Shown here: in pieces, positions 46,549 to 55,783 of the stretch
How the letters are laid out: each line of letters starts with the position of its first letter
Numbering within the stretch: position 1 is the stretch's first letter
DNA from: Flaviflagellibacter sp963786225
GTDB lineage: Bacteria; Pseudomonadota; Alphaproteobacteria; Rhizobiales; Methylopilaceae
NCBI GenBank assembly: GCA_963786225.1
Contig: CAWAYQ010000019.1
Span: forward strand, 62,001-126,000
DNA: 64,000 nt
Reading direction: 5' to 3'
Notes under the pieces: generated by a model
The model's database searches: none
What the model was told of the DNA's origin: nothing
The model's input: only the letters and a program-made list of their open reading frames with translations
Made by a program: the position numbers and the translations under genes

Positions 46549-49500
46549 GCCGCTCCTCCCGCCTGTCCGACAAGAACACACGCTTCGGGCGGCTGATCGA
46601 CATCAAGAAACCCATCGGGTTCACCTTCGAGGGCAAGCGCCTCAAGGGCTTTGCGGGCGACACGCTGGCCAGCGCACTGCTTGCGAACGGCATCGGCGTG
46701 GTCGCCCGAAGCTTCAAATATCATCGCCCGCGCGGAATCATGAGCGTGGGCGCGGAGGAGCCCAATGCCATCGTCGAGATCGGCACCGGCGCGCACCGCA
46801 CGCCCAATCTGCCGGCGACGCAAACGCTGCTGCACGAAGGCCTGGTCGCGCGCAGCCAGAATGCATGGCCAAGCCTGAAGTTCGACGCGGCGTCGGTGCT
46901 CGATTATATGCGGCCGGTTCTGCCGCCGGGCTTCCAGCATAAGACCTTCAAACATCCGCTGAAGGCCTGGCGCTTTTACGAGCGCGCACTCCGCAAACTC
47001 GGAGGCTATGGGCGCTCGCCCGTCCTGCCCGATCCGGACCGCTACGAGCATGTCCATGCGCATGCGGATGTGCTGATCGTCGGCGGAGGCGCGGCCGGCA
47101 TCGCGGCGGCGGAGGCGGCGGCGGCACAGGGCCTTACCGTGCTGCTCGCCGAATCCTCGCATCGCCTCGGCGGCATCGCCGACGCCTATGAGGGGCGTGT
47201 CGAGAATCTGCCGGTCCTGGATTGGGTGAAAAGGAAAGTCGCCGAGCTCGCGGCGGCCGACAATGTACATATCCTGACGCGCGCGCAGGTCGCCGGGCTT
47301 TACGACCACGGCCTCGCGGTGATCGTCCAAACCCTCGCCCCCGGCGAGGGCCCGGAAGCCTCGAATGTGCCGCGTGAGCGCCTGTGGAAGCTTCGCGCCA
47401 AGTCCGTCATCCTGGCGACCGGCGCACTGGAAAAGCCGCTCGTCTTTCCGGAAAACGATCGGCCGGGCATCATGCTCGCGACGTCGGCGCGGCTCTATCT
47501 GCGCCGCTATGCGGTGGTTCCCGGACAGCGCGTAGTCATCGCGACGTCGGGCGATGAGGGCTATCGCACGGCCGTCGATCTCGTGGCCGCGGGCGTCGAG
47601 GTTGCGCGCATCGTCGATCTTAGGCTTTCGCCGGACGGCTCGCTGTTCCACATCGCCAAATCGCGCGGCCAGTCCATCGCGGTCGGCTCGGCGCCCGTCT
47701 CCTCCAAGGGCGCTTTCCGCGGCGGCCGGATTTCGGAAGTCACGGTCGCCAATCGCCTGACGATCGACGGTCCGGCGCTCCAGACCGAACTTGCGTGCGA
47801 TACGCTTCTCGTGTCCGGAGGCTGGGCGCCGGCTCCGATGCTGGCCGGCCATCTCGGCGCACGACTGGCTTTCGATCCGGAGATCGGCGGCTTCCGGACG
47901 GGCGAACTGCCGAAGGGACTGTTCGTCGCCGGCGCGGCAAATGCGAATTTCGATCTCGGCGCTTCCATCGAGGACGGCTGGCGCGCGGGCGCGCAGGCCG
48001 CCGCCCATGTACGCGCCGAAGCCGACCCCGCTCCACGCATCATGAAGGCCATCGACGCCACCCAGGACGATCCCGCCGATGCCGTGGGCGTTCTGCCCGA
48101 TATCTCGACGCCCGAGGAGCGGCTGCGAGCCTTTGTCGATTTTCAGACCGACATCACTGTCGGCGACATGGAGATCGCGGTGCGGGAAGGATATGGCGCA
48201 CCGGAACTTCTGAAACGTTATACCGGGCTCGGTCTCGGCACCGATCAGGGCAAAAGCTCGATCGCAAATGCCGCCGCCATCCTCCCGAAGCTCGCGCGTA
48301 CGGACGCCGGAGAAATTGCACACACCACATTCCGCCCGCCCTGGACGCCGGTCACGTTCGGCGCGGTCGCGGGGGCACGGCGTGGAAGCCTGTTCCGCCC
48401 GGTGCGCGCGACACCCCTCACCGCTCAGTTCAAAGACGCGATCATGGAGCCGGTGGGATTGTGGAATTTGCCGGCCGTATTCCCGGGTCCGGGCGAGGCA
48501 CGGGAAGCGGCCGTTCGGCGCGAGGTCCGCGGCGTGCGCACCGGCATCGGACTGTTCGATGCGAGCGCCGGCGCGAAAATCGCGATTTCGGGCGCGGGCG
48601 CCGCGGAATTCCTCGACCGGATGAGCGCGACGGATATCTGGGACACGCCGGTCGGAAGTTCGCGCTATGCGCTGTTTCTCAACGAAGCCGGATTCGTCCT
48701 CGAAGACGGTGTCGTCGCGCGGGTCCGCACGGATCACTTTCTTCTCTCCACGGGTGTCGGCCGCGCCGTGCCGCTCACGGCATGGTTCGAACGCTGGCAC
48801 CAGACGGCGTGGAGCGATCTCGACGTCTTCATCCTGGATGAAACCGAGCGCTGGGCGCAGATCCTGCTCGCGGGCCCGCGTGTGCCCGAACTTCTGTCGC
48901 GCGTGCCGGGCGATATCGACATATCGAGCTTCACTGCCGACAGCTTCGCCGAAGGCGAGGTCTACGGAGTGCCCGCCCGTGCGCTGGCGAGCCGTTACAC
49001 GGCCGGGGCGGAAGTCGAGATATCGGTTCCGGCCGGGTACGCGCCGGCGCTGTGGAACTACCTGCTCGAGGCCGGGAAGGATCTCGGCCTGACGCGGTTC
49101 GGCACCGATACGCTCCACCGCCTGCGGCTCGAGACCGGTGCCTTCGATCTCGACCGCGAGACCGACGGCACGGTCACGCCGTTCGATCTCGGTCTCGGCG
49201 ATCTCGTCTCGACACGAAAATCTTCATTCGTCGGTCACGCGGGGCTGGAGCGCCCGGCACTGACACGTCCGAACCGGCGTCATCTCGTGGGCCTTCTCAT
49301 GGAAGATCGCGGACGCGTGCCGCCGCCCGGCGCCCATCTTGTCCTCGACCCCGACCACCCGGCGCCGCGCCGTGTCGTCGGGCACGTCACATCGTCCGGC
49401 TATTCGCCGACGTTGCGCCGGTCGATCGCGCTCGCGCTCGTCTCGGCGGGCGAAAAGCACATCGGCGATCGCGTCTTCATCGTGATGTCCGGAGACGGCC

Positions 49501-49556
49501 ACGCCGCCAAGATCACACCGACCGATTTTCTGGGGATGGCGGAGAGCGAAGCGTGA
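46545..49556 (+). CDS. soxA: Sarcosine oxidase alpha subunit
   Basis: 1003 residues, intact. Order of parts: a 2Fe-2S-ferredoxin-like/NAD-binding N-terminus (GFTFEGKRLKGFAGDTLASALLANG), an NAD-binding Rossmann domain (ADVLIVGGGAAGIAAAEAAAAQGL, about residue 173), a second nucleotide motif, and a C-terminal aminomethyltransferase-like tetrahydrofolate domain (GLFDASAGAKIAISGAGAAEFLDRM, RYALFLNEAGFVLEDGV, and GYSPTLRRSIALALVS). The THF domain captures the methylene group as 5,10-methylene-THF. Start and stop both overlap its operon neighbours. Confidence 0.96.
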   Translation: MSRSSRLSDKNTRFGRLIDIKKPIGFTFEGKRLKGFAGDTLASALLANGIGVVARSFKYHRPRGIMSVGAEEPNAIVEIGTGAHRTPNLPATQTLLHEGLVARSQNAWPSLKFDAASVLDYMRPVLPPGFQHKTFKHPLKAWRFYERALRKLGGYGRSPVLPDPDRYEHVHAHADVLIVGGGAAGIAAAEAAAAQGLTVLLAESSHRLGGIADAYEGRVENLPVLDWVKRKVAELAAADNVHILTRAQVAGLYDHGLAVIVQTLAPGEGPEASNVPRERLWKLRAKSVILATGALEKPLVFPENDRPGIMLATSARLYLRRYAVVPGQRVVIATSGDEGYRTAVDLVAAGVEVARIVDLRLSPDGSLFHIAKSRGQSIAVGSAPVSSKGAFRGGRISEVTVANRLTIDGPALQTELACDTLLVSGGWAPAPMLAGHLGARLAFDPEIGGFRTGELPKGLFVAGAANANFDLGASIEDGWRAGAQAAAHVRAEADPAPRIMKAIDATQDDPADAVGVLPDISTPEERLRAFVDFQTDITVGDMEIAVREGYGAPELLKRYTGLGLGTDQGKSSIANAAAILPKLARTDAGEIAHTTFRPPWTPVTFGAVAGARRGSLFRPVRATPLTAQFKDAIMEPVGLWNLPAVFPGPGEAREAAVRREVRGVRTGIGLFDASAGAKIAISGAGAAEFLDRMSATDIWDTPVGSSRYALFLNEAGFVLEDGVVARVRTDHFLLSTGVGRAVPLTAWFERWHQTAWSDLDVFILDETERWAQILLAGPRVPELLSRVPGDIDISSFTADSFAEGEVYGVPARALASRYTAGAEVEISVPAGYAPALWNYLLEAGKDLGLTRFGTDTLHRLRLETGAFDLDRETDGTVTPFDLGLGDLVSTRKSSFVGHAGLERPALTRPNRRHLVGLLMEDRGRVPPPGAHLVLDPDHPAPRRVVGHVTSSGYSPTLRRSIALALVSAGEKHIGDRVFIVMSGDGHAAKITPTDFLGMAESEA

Positions 49557-50155
49557 TCGAACTGGCCTGGACCGACACCCTCAACGCCCCGCGTTCGCTC
49601 GCCACGCGCGGGAACACCGCCGTTGCGATTATCGAAGATTCCGGCGTCCTCGAACTGCGGCTAGCCGTCAACGATCTCTATCTGCTGCGGCGCTGCAACA
49701 AGATACTCGGCATCGACCTGCCCACCGTGCCATGGGAAACCACCGTCGCCGGCGATATGCGCCTCGTCTGGGTGCGGCCGTGGCGCTGGCAGATTCTCGT
49801 GCCGCGTGAACGTGTACGCACGCTTGCGGCTTCCTTCACCGAGGAGATCGAGGCGACCGTGACCGCCGATCTCACGGGCGGCTTTGCATGCTTCCGCGTC
49901 GTGGGCGAGACGGCCAATGAGATTCTGGCCCGGGTCTGTCCGTTCGATCTCAGGAGCATCGAGACCGACCGCGCGCGCGGAACCTCTATCGCCGGCATCC
50001 GGGTCCTGCTCATCCGCGAACAGAGCACCACGGATTCCTGGCTGGTTCTCGCGCCGCGCTCCACCGCCGAGCATGTCGGCACGTCGCTGACCGAGGCTGC
50101 GCGCACGCCCGGGCGGCTCGCGCTGTTCGCGTCCGGCCCACCTCCCCTGGTTTGA
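49553..50155 (+). CDS. soxG: Sarcosine oxidase gamma subunit
   Basis: 200 residues from the GTG at 49553 that overlaps the soxA stop (GTGA). The fold is GcvT-like: LRLAVNDLYLLRRCNKILGI, RPWRWQILVP, GFACFRVVGETANEILARVCPFDL and the tail STAEHVGTSLTEAAR. It completes the beta-delta-alpha-gamma order of the tetrameric enzyme. Together the four genes let the cell demethylate sarcosine, the last step of glycine-betaine or creatine catabolism, yielding glycine, methylene-THF and H2O2. No glyA or purU is adjacent. Confidence 0.92.
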   Translation: MIELAWTDTLNAPRSLATRGNTAVAIIEDSGVLELRLAVNDLYLLRRCNKILGIDLPTVPWETTVAGDMRLVWVRPWRWQILVPRERVRTLAASFTEEIEATVTADLTGGFACFRVVGETANEILARVCPFDLRSIETDRARGTSIAGIRVLLIREQSTTDSWLVLAPRSTAEHVGTSLTEAARTPGRLALFASGPPPLV

Positions 50156-50157
50156 TC

Positions 50158-51528
50158 TCAGGCGGAACGGAGCTGCTGGCGGGCTTCCTGCCCCGCGACA
50201 TCGACGGCCTTCGACATCAAAGCCGCATATTCCGAACCGAATATCTTGGCCGAAATACTGACAATGTTTGTGAGCCGCGCGCGCAGAGCGGGCTTCGATT
50301 TCTCGTCCGCCCCGCGCAGCCGCTCGATCAGCGGCGGCGTACCGGTGTCGAGAAGCTCGCGCACTTCGCTGAAGATGCGCCCGCTGAGCGCGTTCAGCGC
50401 GATCTCTTCGGCATAGGTGCGCGCGATCAGAAGCAGATCGAGATCGGCCACAAGACGCGCGACTTCGTAGTCTTCGAGCGAGCGCTCCTTGTCGCGAGGC
50501 CGCACCAGCCGCCGCACGCGCGGCGAAAGATCCTGCAGATCGGCGCGCACGCCCTCCGCCATTTCGCGCTTCAGCGCGGCAAGACCACGCGAGTGAGGAC
50601 CGTCGGGCAGGAGATCGATCTCGGTACCGAGCGCCCGCGCCGCCGCGCCGAAACCTCTCACCGCCCGCAGGAACTGAGCACGGTCGGACGTTGATGTGAG
50701 ACGGCGGGCACAGCTGTGCTCGCGTTCCGCCTCGGCCAGGACGAGATCGAGAATCCGGACGTAGGGCGTCTCGCAGATGCGGGCGCCGTCCGTCGAATCC
50801 ACCGCGACCGCCGCAAGCCGGACGAAGGTTTGCGGATTGGGGAGCTTCTGACGCAGAAGGACGAGCGCGAAGGACAGAGCGTCCTGATATTTGATGGCCA
50901 GCGGATCGAGCCTGGCCTTCGCGGCCTTCAGCGCCTCGTCCATGCTGGCGCCGGGCGGACAAGTCTCGGCTGCAAATTTGGCGAGCAGGACCCTGCGCCG
51001 CAACACCACGGCAATATCTTCGAGATCGGCGACCGCGTTCTCGCCGCCGAGCTGCGCGGCAAGCTTGTTGCGTGTTCTCGGAGTGTCGGCCTTGGCGAGA
51101 AGATCGGCGAGGTGATGCGCGAGCTTGTCCTGGGCAGCATCGACTGCCGCATCCTGTTCGGCTTTGCCGGCGATCCTGTCGAGCTTCGCGCCGAGATCGC
51201 CGACGATATCGGGCGCGCCCGTCATTACGAGCCATTTCGCCAGCCTGTCTTTCACGGCCTGCGAAATGATCCCGGACATTTTAGTTCGGACATCCTCCGG
51301 GGAGATGAAGGGATCGAGCGGAGCCAGAAGAAGCTGTTCCGGTGCCACCGCAGCGCGGATTTCGCCGAGCGCCCGCTGGGCGGCCAGAAGCGGCTCCAGA
51401 ATCACGTCGCGGAACGGGATTGCCGCCCCTGCCTCGCTCGTCATGGCGAGCGCAAGCTTCGCCCGCGCCGCGGGCGAAAGCTCGCGGAAGAAGGCGGTCA
51501 GCTTGTCGTGGTCCGGGCCCTCGGCCAT
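50158..51528 (-). CDS. Large alpha-helical protein of unknown function
   Basis: 456 residues, intact, from ATG 51528 (MAEGPDHDKLTAFFRELSPAARAKLALAM). Almost entirely helical and rich in Ala, Leu and Arg; no signal peptide or membrane helix, so cytoplasmic. Repeating helical hairpins (about residues 80-200, and LRAVRGFGAAARALGTEIDLLP near 300) suggest HEAT- or TPR-like packing. I recognise no named domain; it looks like a lineage-restricted alphaproteobacterial protein. It converges tail to tail with the soxG gene and lies downstream of a terminator, so it is transcribed alone. Confidence 0.75.
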   Translation of the reverse strand: MAEGPDHDKLTAFFRELSPAARAKLALAMTSEAGAAIPFRDVILEPLLAAQRALGEIRAAVAPEQLLLAPLDPFISPEDVRTKMSGIISQAVKDRLAKWLVMTGAPDIVGDLGAKLDRIAGKAEQDAAVDAAQDKLAHHLADLLAKADTPRTRNKLAAQLGGENAVADLEDIAVVLRRRVLLAKFAAETCPPGASMDEALKAAKARLDPLAIKYQDALSFALVLLRQKLPNPQTFVRLAAVAVDSTDGARICETPYVRILDLVLAEAEREHSCARRLTSTSDRAQFLRAVRGFGAAARALGTEIDLLPDGPHSRGLAALKREMAEGVRADLQDLSPRVRRLVRPRDKERSLEDYEVARLVADLDLLLIARTYAEEIALNALSGRIFSEVRELLDTGTPPLIERLRGADEKSKPALRARLTNIVSISAKIFGSEYAALMSKAVDVAGQEARQQLRSA

Positions 51529-51604
51529 CCTTGCCGTCGCTGCTTGGATAAAACGTCAGAGGCCGTTCTATCCGGCCCATGCTTAACGTCCGGTTGCAGC
51601 ATGT

Positions 51605-51632
51605 AAAAAGGGCGGCTTTCGCCGCCCTTTTT
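51605..51632. terminator. Rho-independent terminator
   Basis: A perfect 12-bp stem beginning AAAAAGGGCGGC, with loop TTTC and a five-base T run on each strand. It lies 23 bp after the stop of the lipoprotein gene (reverse strand), which it most likely terminates. Confidence 0.92.
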
Positions 51633-51654
51633 GATTTGCTGGAAGCCGTTCTGT

Positions 51655-52131
51655 TTAAACCGGAACCCAAGTGCCGTCGGACTGGCGGCAGGCGAGGCCG
51701 CGCGCCGTTTCCGGCTGTCCGTCGATATAGATCGTATGGGCGAATTCGCGGCAGCGCGAATACCCGTCACGGTCATAATCGGGACCGGGTGTGATCGTTC
51801 CGTAATGCTGCCTCGACCGCCACGCCACCGGCGCACCCGGTGCGCCATTCTCAAGCGCCCGGTATTCGGCGGCGGCAGCTTCGCGGCGCGCCTGATCATC
51901 GAGACCGCGCCCGATCGCATTGCCGACCATACCTCCGGCGACCGCGCCCAGGAGACCGCCGGCAAGACCCCCCCCGCCCCGACCGCCGAGACTTGAACCG
52001 ATCAGCCCACCCGCCACGGCTCCTGCGACGGTTCCCGCACCCTCGCGCGGTCCCGCATCGCCCGTCGTCTGGTTACAGCCCGCGACGCTCGCCGCGGCAA
52101 AAGCGAGCGCGACCACCTTCCTGAAAATCAT
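51655..52131 (-). CDS. Glycine-zipper outer-membrane lipoprotein (17-kDa surface antigen type)
   Basis: 158 residues. A lipoprotein signal (FRKVVALAFAAASVAGC with the lipobox Cys at about 19) precedes a glycine-zipper segment (AGAVAGGLIGSSLGGRGGGGLAGGLLGAVAGGMVGNAIG) that may insert in or lie on the membrane. The C-terminal domain has YSRCREFAHTIYIDGQPETARGLACRQSDGTW, typical of RT0821-like surface antigens, with two conserved Cys. Anchored in the outer membrane; likely structural. Confidence 0.85.
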   Translation of the reverse strand: MIFRKVVALAFAAASVAGCNQTTGDAGPREGAGTVAGAVAGGLIGSSLGGRGGGGLAGGLLGAVAGGMVGNAIGRGLDDQARREAAAAEYRALENGAPGAPVAWRSRQHYGTITPGPDYDRDGYSRCREFAHTIYIDGQPETARGLACRQSDGTWVPV

Positions 52132-52224
52132 CAGAGACCCCTGTCGTCGAACCCGCCCCGCCCCGAAGGTGATCCGTTTTAGTCCCCCCGACCGCCGATA
52201 GTTTCGGATTGGGGCGAAACTCTG

Positions 52225-53601
52225 TCAGATGGCCGCCGCCGGAAGCCTAAGTTCAGCCCGTAGGCCGCCCAAGGGCGCGGAACCGAGTGCGAGCGATCCG
52301 CCATACAGCGCGGCAAGGTCGGCGGCGATCGCAAGGCCGAGGCCCGAACCCGGTTTCGTTTCGTCGAGGCGCCGGCCCCGCCGGAGCGCCGCCTCGCGCT
52401 GCTTGGCGGTAAGACCCGGGCCGTCGTCGTCGACTATGATGCGCAACCGCACCGGCTCGGCGCGGGTCTTCTTCCGGTCCGCCATCACCGAAACGGAGAC
52501 GCGGCCCGACGCCCATTTGCAGGCGTTGTCGAGGAGATTGCCGACCATTTCCTCGAGATCCTGCCGCTCGCCACGAAAGTTCGTGTTGTCGGACGTGACG
52601 TCGATGCGGACATTGCGGGCACGGTGGACCTTGTCCATTGCGCGCCTCAGGGCATCGATCACCGGCCGCGTTTCGGTGACGGTGCCGACCACGGCAATAC
52701 CGGCGCTGACGCGGGCGCGATCGAGATGATGAGCGATCTGGTGACGCATGATGTCTGCCTGCTCGACCACTTTGGCCGCCATCGGATCGGAACTGGCATT
52801 GGCCTCGTTGACGATGACGGAGAGCGGCGTCTTCAGCGCATGCGCCAGATTGCCGGCCTGGGTGCGGGCGCGCGTGACCATTTCGCGGTTCGATTCCAGA
52901 AGTCCGTTCAGCTCCCGTGCCAGCGGAGCGATTTCGGTCGGTACAGCGCCTTCGAGTTTGTCGCTGCGGCCGGCCCGGATATCGGCGATTTGCTGGGAAA
53001 TCAGTTTGAGCGGCCGCAGGCCATACGCGACCTGGATGGCGGCCGTTCCGACAAGGCCGAGGCCGAGCAGGAAAAAGGTGATCGTGAGATCGGTGTTGAA
53101 GTCGTGCGTCTCTTCGCCGATTTCGCTGGCTTCGCCGGCCACCGCCACGACATAGCGCGCGTCGCCGACCTGGATGACACGTTCGACCTGTCGCAATGTC
53201 TCGTTGTCGGGCCCGGTGACATAGGCATCGCGCGTCGCCGTCTCATCCTTTTCGGGGTCGGAATCGATGAGGAAGGGAAGATTGCGGTCGAACAGCGAAG
53301 GGGACGGCCGCGTCACCGTTTCGGTCGAGTTCTTGTCGCGGCGTCCGATCTGCCAGTACCAGCCCGAGAGCGGAAGCTGGAAGCGCGGCTCGCCGACGGT
53401 GAACTGAACGGCGTCGAGATCGGTATCGCTCGCGAGATCGCCGACGAGCGCCTTGAGATAGACATGGAGGCGCAGATCGAAACCGCGCTCCACGAGGTCC
53501 TGATAATAGGACGAGAGCGCAAGGCCCGCGACCAGCAGAACCCCGGCGGTCCAGAGCGCGGCGGAGAGAAGAAGCCGTGAAGCAAGCGAGGTCGCGGCCA
53601 T
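52225..53601 (-). CDS. feuQ: FeuQ/PhoQ-like sensor histidine kinase
   Basis: 458 residues, intact, from ATG 53601 (MAATSLASRLLLSAALW). Two membrane helices enclose a periplasmic sensor of about 145 residues (LPLSGWYWQIGRRDKNSTETV). Then come HAMP, HisKA with GNLAHALKTPLSVIVNEA, and HATPase (VGNLLDNACKWASGRV, DDDGPGLTAKQREAALRRG, PGSGLGLAIAADLAALYGG). The pattern fits the FeuQ/PhoQ-like group that in Sinorhizobium responds to osmotic or envelope conditions and controls cyclic glucan export. It follows the regulator by 4 bp. The symbol is an inference from family and context. Confidence 0.75.
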   Translation of the reverse strand: MAATSLASRLLLSAALWTAGVLLVAGLALSSYYQDLVERGFDLRLHVYLKALVGDLASDTDLDAVQFTVGEPRFQLPLSGWYWQIGRRDKNSTETVTRPSPSLFDRNLPFLIDSDPEKDETATRDAYVTGPDNETLRQVERVIQVGDARYVVAVAGEASEIGEETHDFNTDLTITFFLLGLGLVGTAAIQVAYGLRPLKLISQQIADIRAGRSDKLEGAVPTEIAPLARELNGLLESNREMVTRARTQAGNLAHALKTPLSVIVNEANASSDPMAAKVVEQADIMRHQIAHHLDRARVSAGIAVVGTVTETRPVIDALRRAMDKVHRARNVRIDVTSDNTNFRGERQDLEEMVGNLLDNACKWASGRVSVSVMADRKKTRAEPVRLRIIVDDDGPGLTAKQREAALRRGRRLDETKPGSGLGLAIAADLAALYGGSLALGSAPLGGLRAELRLPAAAI

Positions 53602-53605
53602 CGCG

Positions 53606-54289
53606 TCAGGCCCCCACTTTGGGCTCGGGCTCGGGCGGCATCGCGACATAGCCGAGGCCGCGCACGGTCTGGATCACATCGACGCCGAGTTTCTTGCGGA
53701 TGCGCCCGACGAAAACTTCGACCGTGTTGGAATCCCGATCGAAGTCCTGATCGTAAAGATGCTCGACGAGTTCGGTCCGCGACACGACGCGGCCCTGATG
53801 ATGGATCAGGTAAGACAACAGCCGGTATTCGTGGGAGGTCAGCTTGATCGGGTTGCCGTCGACCGAGACGCGTCCGGTGCGCGTGTCGAGGTGGACCGCG
53901 CCGCAGACAAGTTCGCTCGTCGCATGTCCCGCCGCACGGCGCACGAGCGCGCGCAGCCGCGCGAGGATTTCTTCCATATGGAAAGGCTTTGGCACGTAAT
54001 CATCGGCGCCGGCGTCGAAGCCCTGCACCTTGTCGCCCCACCGGTCGCGCGCCGTGAGCAGCAGAACCGGAAAGCGCCGTCCGTTGCGGCGCCAATCCTC
54101 GAGCACGCGCAGACCGTCCATTTTCGGCAGGCCGATATCGAGGACGACAACGTCGTAGGGCTCGGAATTGCCGAGAAAATGGCCCTCTTCGCCATCCAGC
54201 GCGGAATCGACGGCATATCCGGCATCGGCCAGAGCCGCGCGAAGCTGACGGTTGAGATCGGGATCGTCTTCGACGACGAGGACGCGCAT
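53606..54289 (-). CDS. feuP: FeuP/PhoP-like response regulator
   Basis: 227 residues from ATG 54289, which overlaps the upstream gene's stop (TGATG). The receiver domain shows VEDD, the phosphoacceptor Asp in VVVLDIGLPKMDGL and DDYVPKPFHMEEIL with the conserved Lys. The OmpR-type winged helix contains LTSHEYRLLSYLIHHQGRVVSRTELVEHLYDQDFDRDSNTVEVFVGRIRKKLG. The middle gene of a PepSY-RR-HK operon. Confidence 0.82.
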   Translation of the reverse strand: MRVLVVEDDPDLNRQLRAALADAGYAVDSALDGEEGHFLGNSEPYDVVVLDIGLPKMDGLRVLEDWRRNGRRFPVLLLTARDRWGDKVQGFDAGADDYVPKPFHMEEILARLRALVRRAAGHATSELVCGAVHLDTRTGRVSVDGNPIKLTSHEYRLLSYLIHHQGRVVSRTELVEHLYDQDFDRDSNTVEVFVGRIRKKLGVDVIQTVRGLGYVAMPPEPEPKVGA

Positions 54290-54645
54290 CAGCGTAGATC
54301 GACGAGTTTGCCGCTGGCGGCGTTGAGGGTGACGTAGACCACTTTCCCGCTCGTGCTCAGCACGGTCACGACATACACGGTCGCCCCTTCCCTCGTGCAC
54401 AGTTCGGCATTGATCATTTCGCCTTTCGCCGCCTCTTCCGCGGTTCCCCGGACCTGCCTCAATGGCAGGACCTTGCCGCTCGCGACAGCGGCGATGGCTT
54501 CGCGCCTGGGCACGCAGCCGTCGGCGGGATAACCCTGGGCCAGAAGCCCGGCCGAGGTGTATTGCGCGGCCGCCGGTCCCGCAAAAGAGAGCACAAGTAT
54601 GACCGCGGCGTGGGCGAGACGGGGTCGGAATATGAACTCGGACAT
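54289..54645 (-). CDS. Small periplasmic PepSY-like protein upstream of the FeuPQ-like pair
   Basis: 118 residues from ATG 54645, with a signal peptide (AHAAVILVLSFAGPAAAQ). The C-terminal half has the PepSY shape: GATVYVVTVLSTSGKVVYVTLNAASGKLVDLR. Two cysteines (DGCVPRREA, AELCTREG) might form a disulfide. In Sinorhizobium a small periplasmic protein, FeuN, encoded with FeuPQ restrains FeuQ. Position, size and location make this a FeuN-like candidate, but I cannot show homology from sequence alone. Confidence 0.7.
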   Translation of the reverse strand: MSEFIFRPRLAHAAVILVLSFAGPAAAQYTSAGLLAQGYPADGCVPRREAIAAVASGKVLPLRQVRGTAEEAAKGEMINAELCTREGATVYVVTVLSTSGKVVYVTLNAASGKLVDLR

Positions 54646-54829
54646 CGGCTCATCCTAGTCGAGACACCTGAACTCTATCTGAACCGGGTAAATCCCGAAA
54701 ACCTGCCCTCCGGCCGGGCCGATTATCCCGCATTCCCGGCGGGTTTGGCGGCACGAAGCACCGGGAGCTGCTCGCCAAAGTTCAATCGGCGTGAAAAGCT
54801 TCCCGCGCAACCGCCCTCGGGGGGAACTG

Positions 54830-55609
54830 ATGAGCACACAGTCTCGCAGCGGCTGGAAAGCCGCCACGCGCTCGGTCGTCGATGTGTTCCGGGCGTTCAA
54901 TCTGTTTCCGATGGGTTATCTGGCGATCTTCGCCATATCTGCTCTGCAGCAGCTTTTGGTCGGCCCGCTAAGCCGCAAACCGGAGGCGGAAGTCACAGGG
55001 GCGGACGGGCTCCTCGTCTTGGTGCTCATTCCTCTTTCGTTGGCCGTACTGGCCTTCTCAATTCCCATCCTGCGATATTTCGCGAGCGGTGACTCAACGC
55101 ATCCCTACGGGATCGGAAGGCCCTTCTTTCGCCTGCTCGGCTGGTGGCTCCTGCTTGGCGTTCTGTCTCTCATCGCGGCATTTGTCGCAGCGGCCGTGAT
55201 CTACGGAATGTTCTTGATCAGCGAGTACCTCGCTTTCGCGGGCATCGTGCTTTGCATCGGGATTTTCTGGTGGGCCTGCCTGCGGGTCACAACCCTTTGG
55301 CCAGCGCTCGCCCTGGACGAACCCCCGCCCATCCTCAAACGGTCGTTTCAGGAAACCAGAGGCTATGTGTGGTTTTTCGTCCGGGGCCTGCTCTCGTTTA
55401 TTGTCGTCTTCGTTCCGTTCGCAATCGTGCTCGCCATTTCCCAGCTTTTCTTCAACGGCCTTCCGGACGCGAATGGGTTCCTGCCGCCGCTCAGCATCAC
55501 GCAGCGTTTGGCGGAGGCCGTGATCTCAGGTCTCTTTGCGCTATTCAGCATCACCTACATATACGCCTTTTCTGGCCGTCTTTTCCGGGCAGTGCGCGAT
55601 CTCGACTGA
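54830..55609 (+). CDS. Multi-pass membrane protein of unknown function
   Basis: 259 residues from ATG 54830 (MSTQSRSGWKAATRSVVDVFRAFNLFP), preceded by a GGGGGA site; the ATG-like upstream start at 54791 lacks one. About six hydrophobic segments (e.g. MGYLAIFAISALQQLLV, LLVLVLIPLSLAVLAFSIPI, LLGWWLLLGVLSLIAAFVAAAVIYGMF, FAGIVLCIGIFWWACL, FVRGLLSFIVVFVPFAIVLAISQLFF, LAEAVISGLFALFSITYIYAF). The layout resembles glycerophosphoryl-diester-type or DUF-style six-helix proteins, but I assign no family. Divergent from the PepSY-FeuPQ operon. GC is slightly lower than its neighbours. Confidence 0.78.
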   Translation: MSTQSRSGWKAATRSVVDVFRAFNLFPMGYLAIFAISALQQLLVGPLSRKPEAEVTGADGLLVLVLIPLSLAVLAFSIPILRYFASGDSTHPYGIGRPFFRLLGWWLLLGVLSLIAAFVAAAVIYGMFLISEYLAFAGIVLCIGIFWWACLRVTTLWPALALDEPPPILKRSFQETRGYVWFFVRGLLSFIVVFVPFAIVLAISQLFFNGLPDANGFLPPLSITQRLAEAVISGLFALFSITYIYAFSGRLFRAVRDLD

Positions 55610-55693
55610 TTATGTAGTTACGATTTTGGTTGTCCTGCATTTTGCAGAAGCCTCGCCTCCTGCATGCCTATGTAAATACTTTTCAAAAGAAAA

Positions 55694-55720
55694 CCCCCGC
55701 CGAAAAGCGGGGGCCAAGGC
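55694..55720 (-). terminator. Terminator for the small reverse-strand gene at 55784
   Basis: A 7-bp G/C stem CCCCCGC/GCGGGGG with loop CGAAAA. On the reverse strand it is followed by GTTTTCTTTT, a good T tract, about 70 bp after the stop of the ORF at 55784-55969. Confidence 0.75.
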
Positions 55721-55783
55721 AGGAGGGATGTCGCGAAGGAGGCGCCACGGCGCCGCGATCAAGGCACGCCCGCAAATGACAGA

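Noticed and set aside
46512..49118. 868-codon reverse reading frame opposite soxA
   Set aside because: Antisense to an intact sarcosine oxidase alpha gene; no recognisable content.
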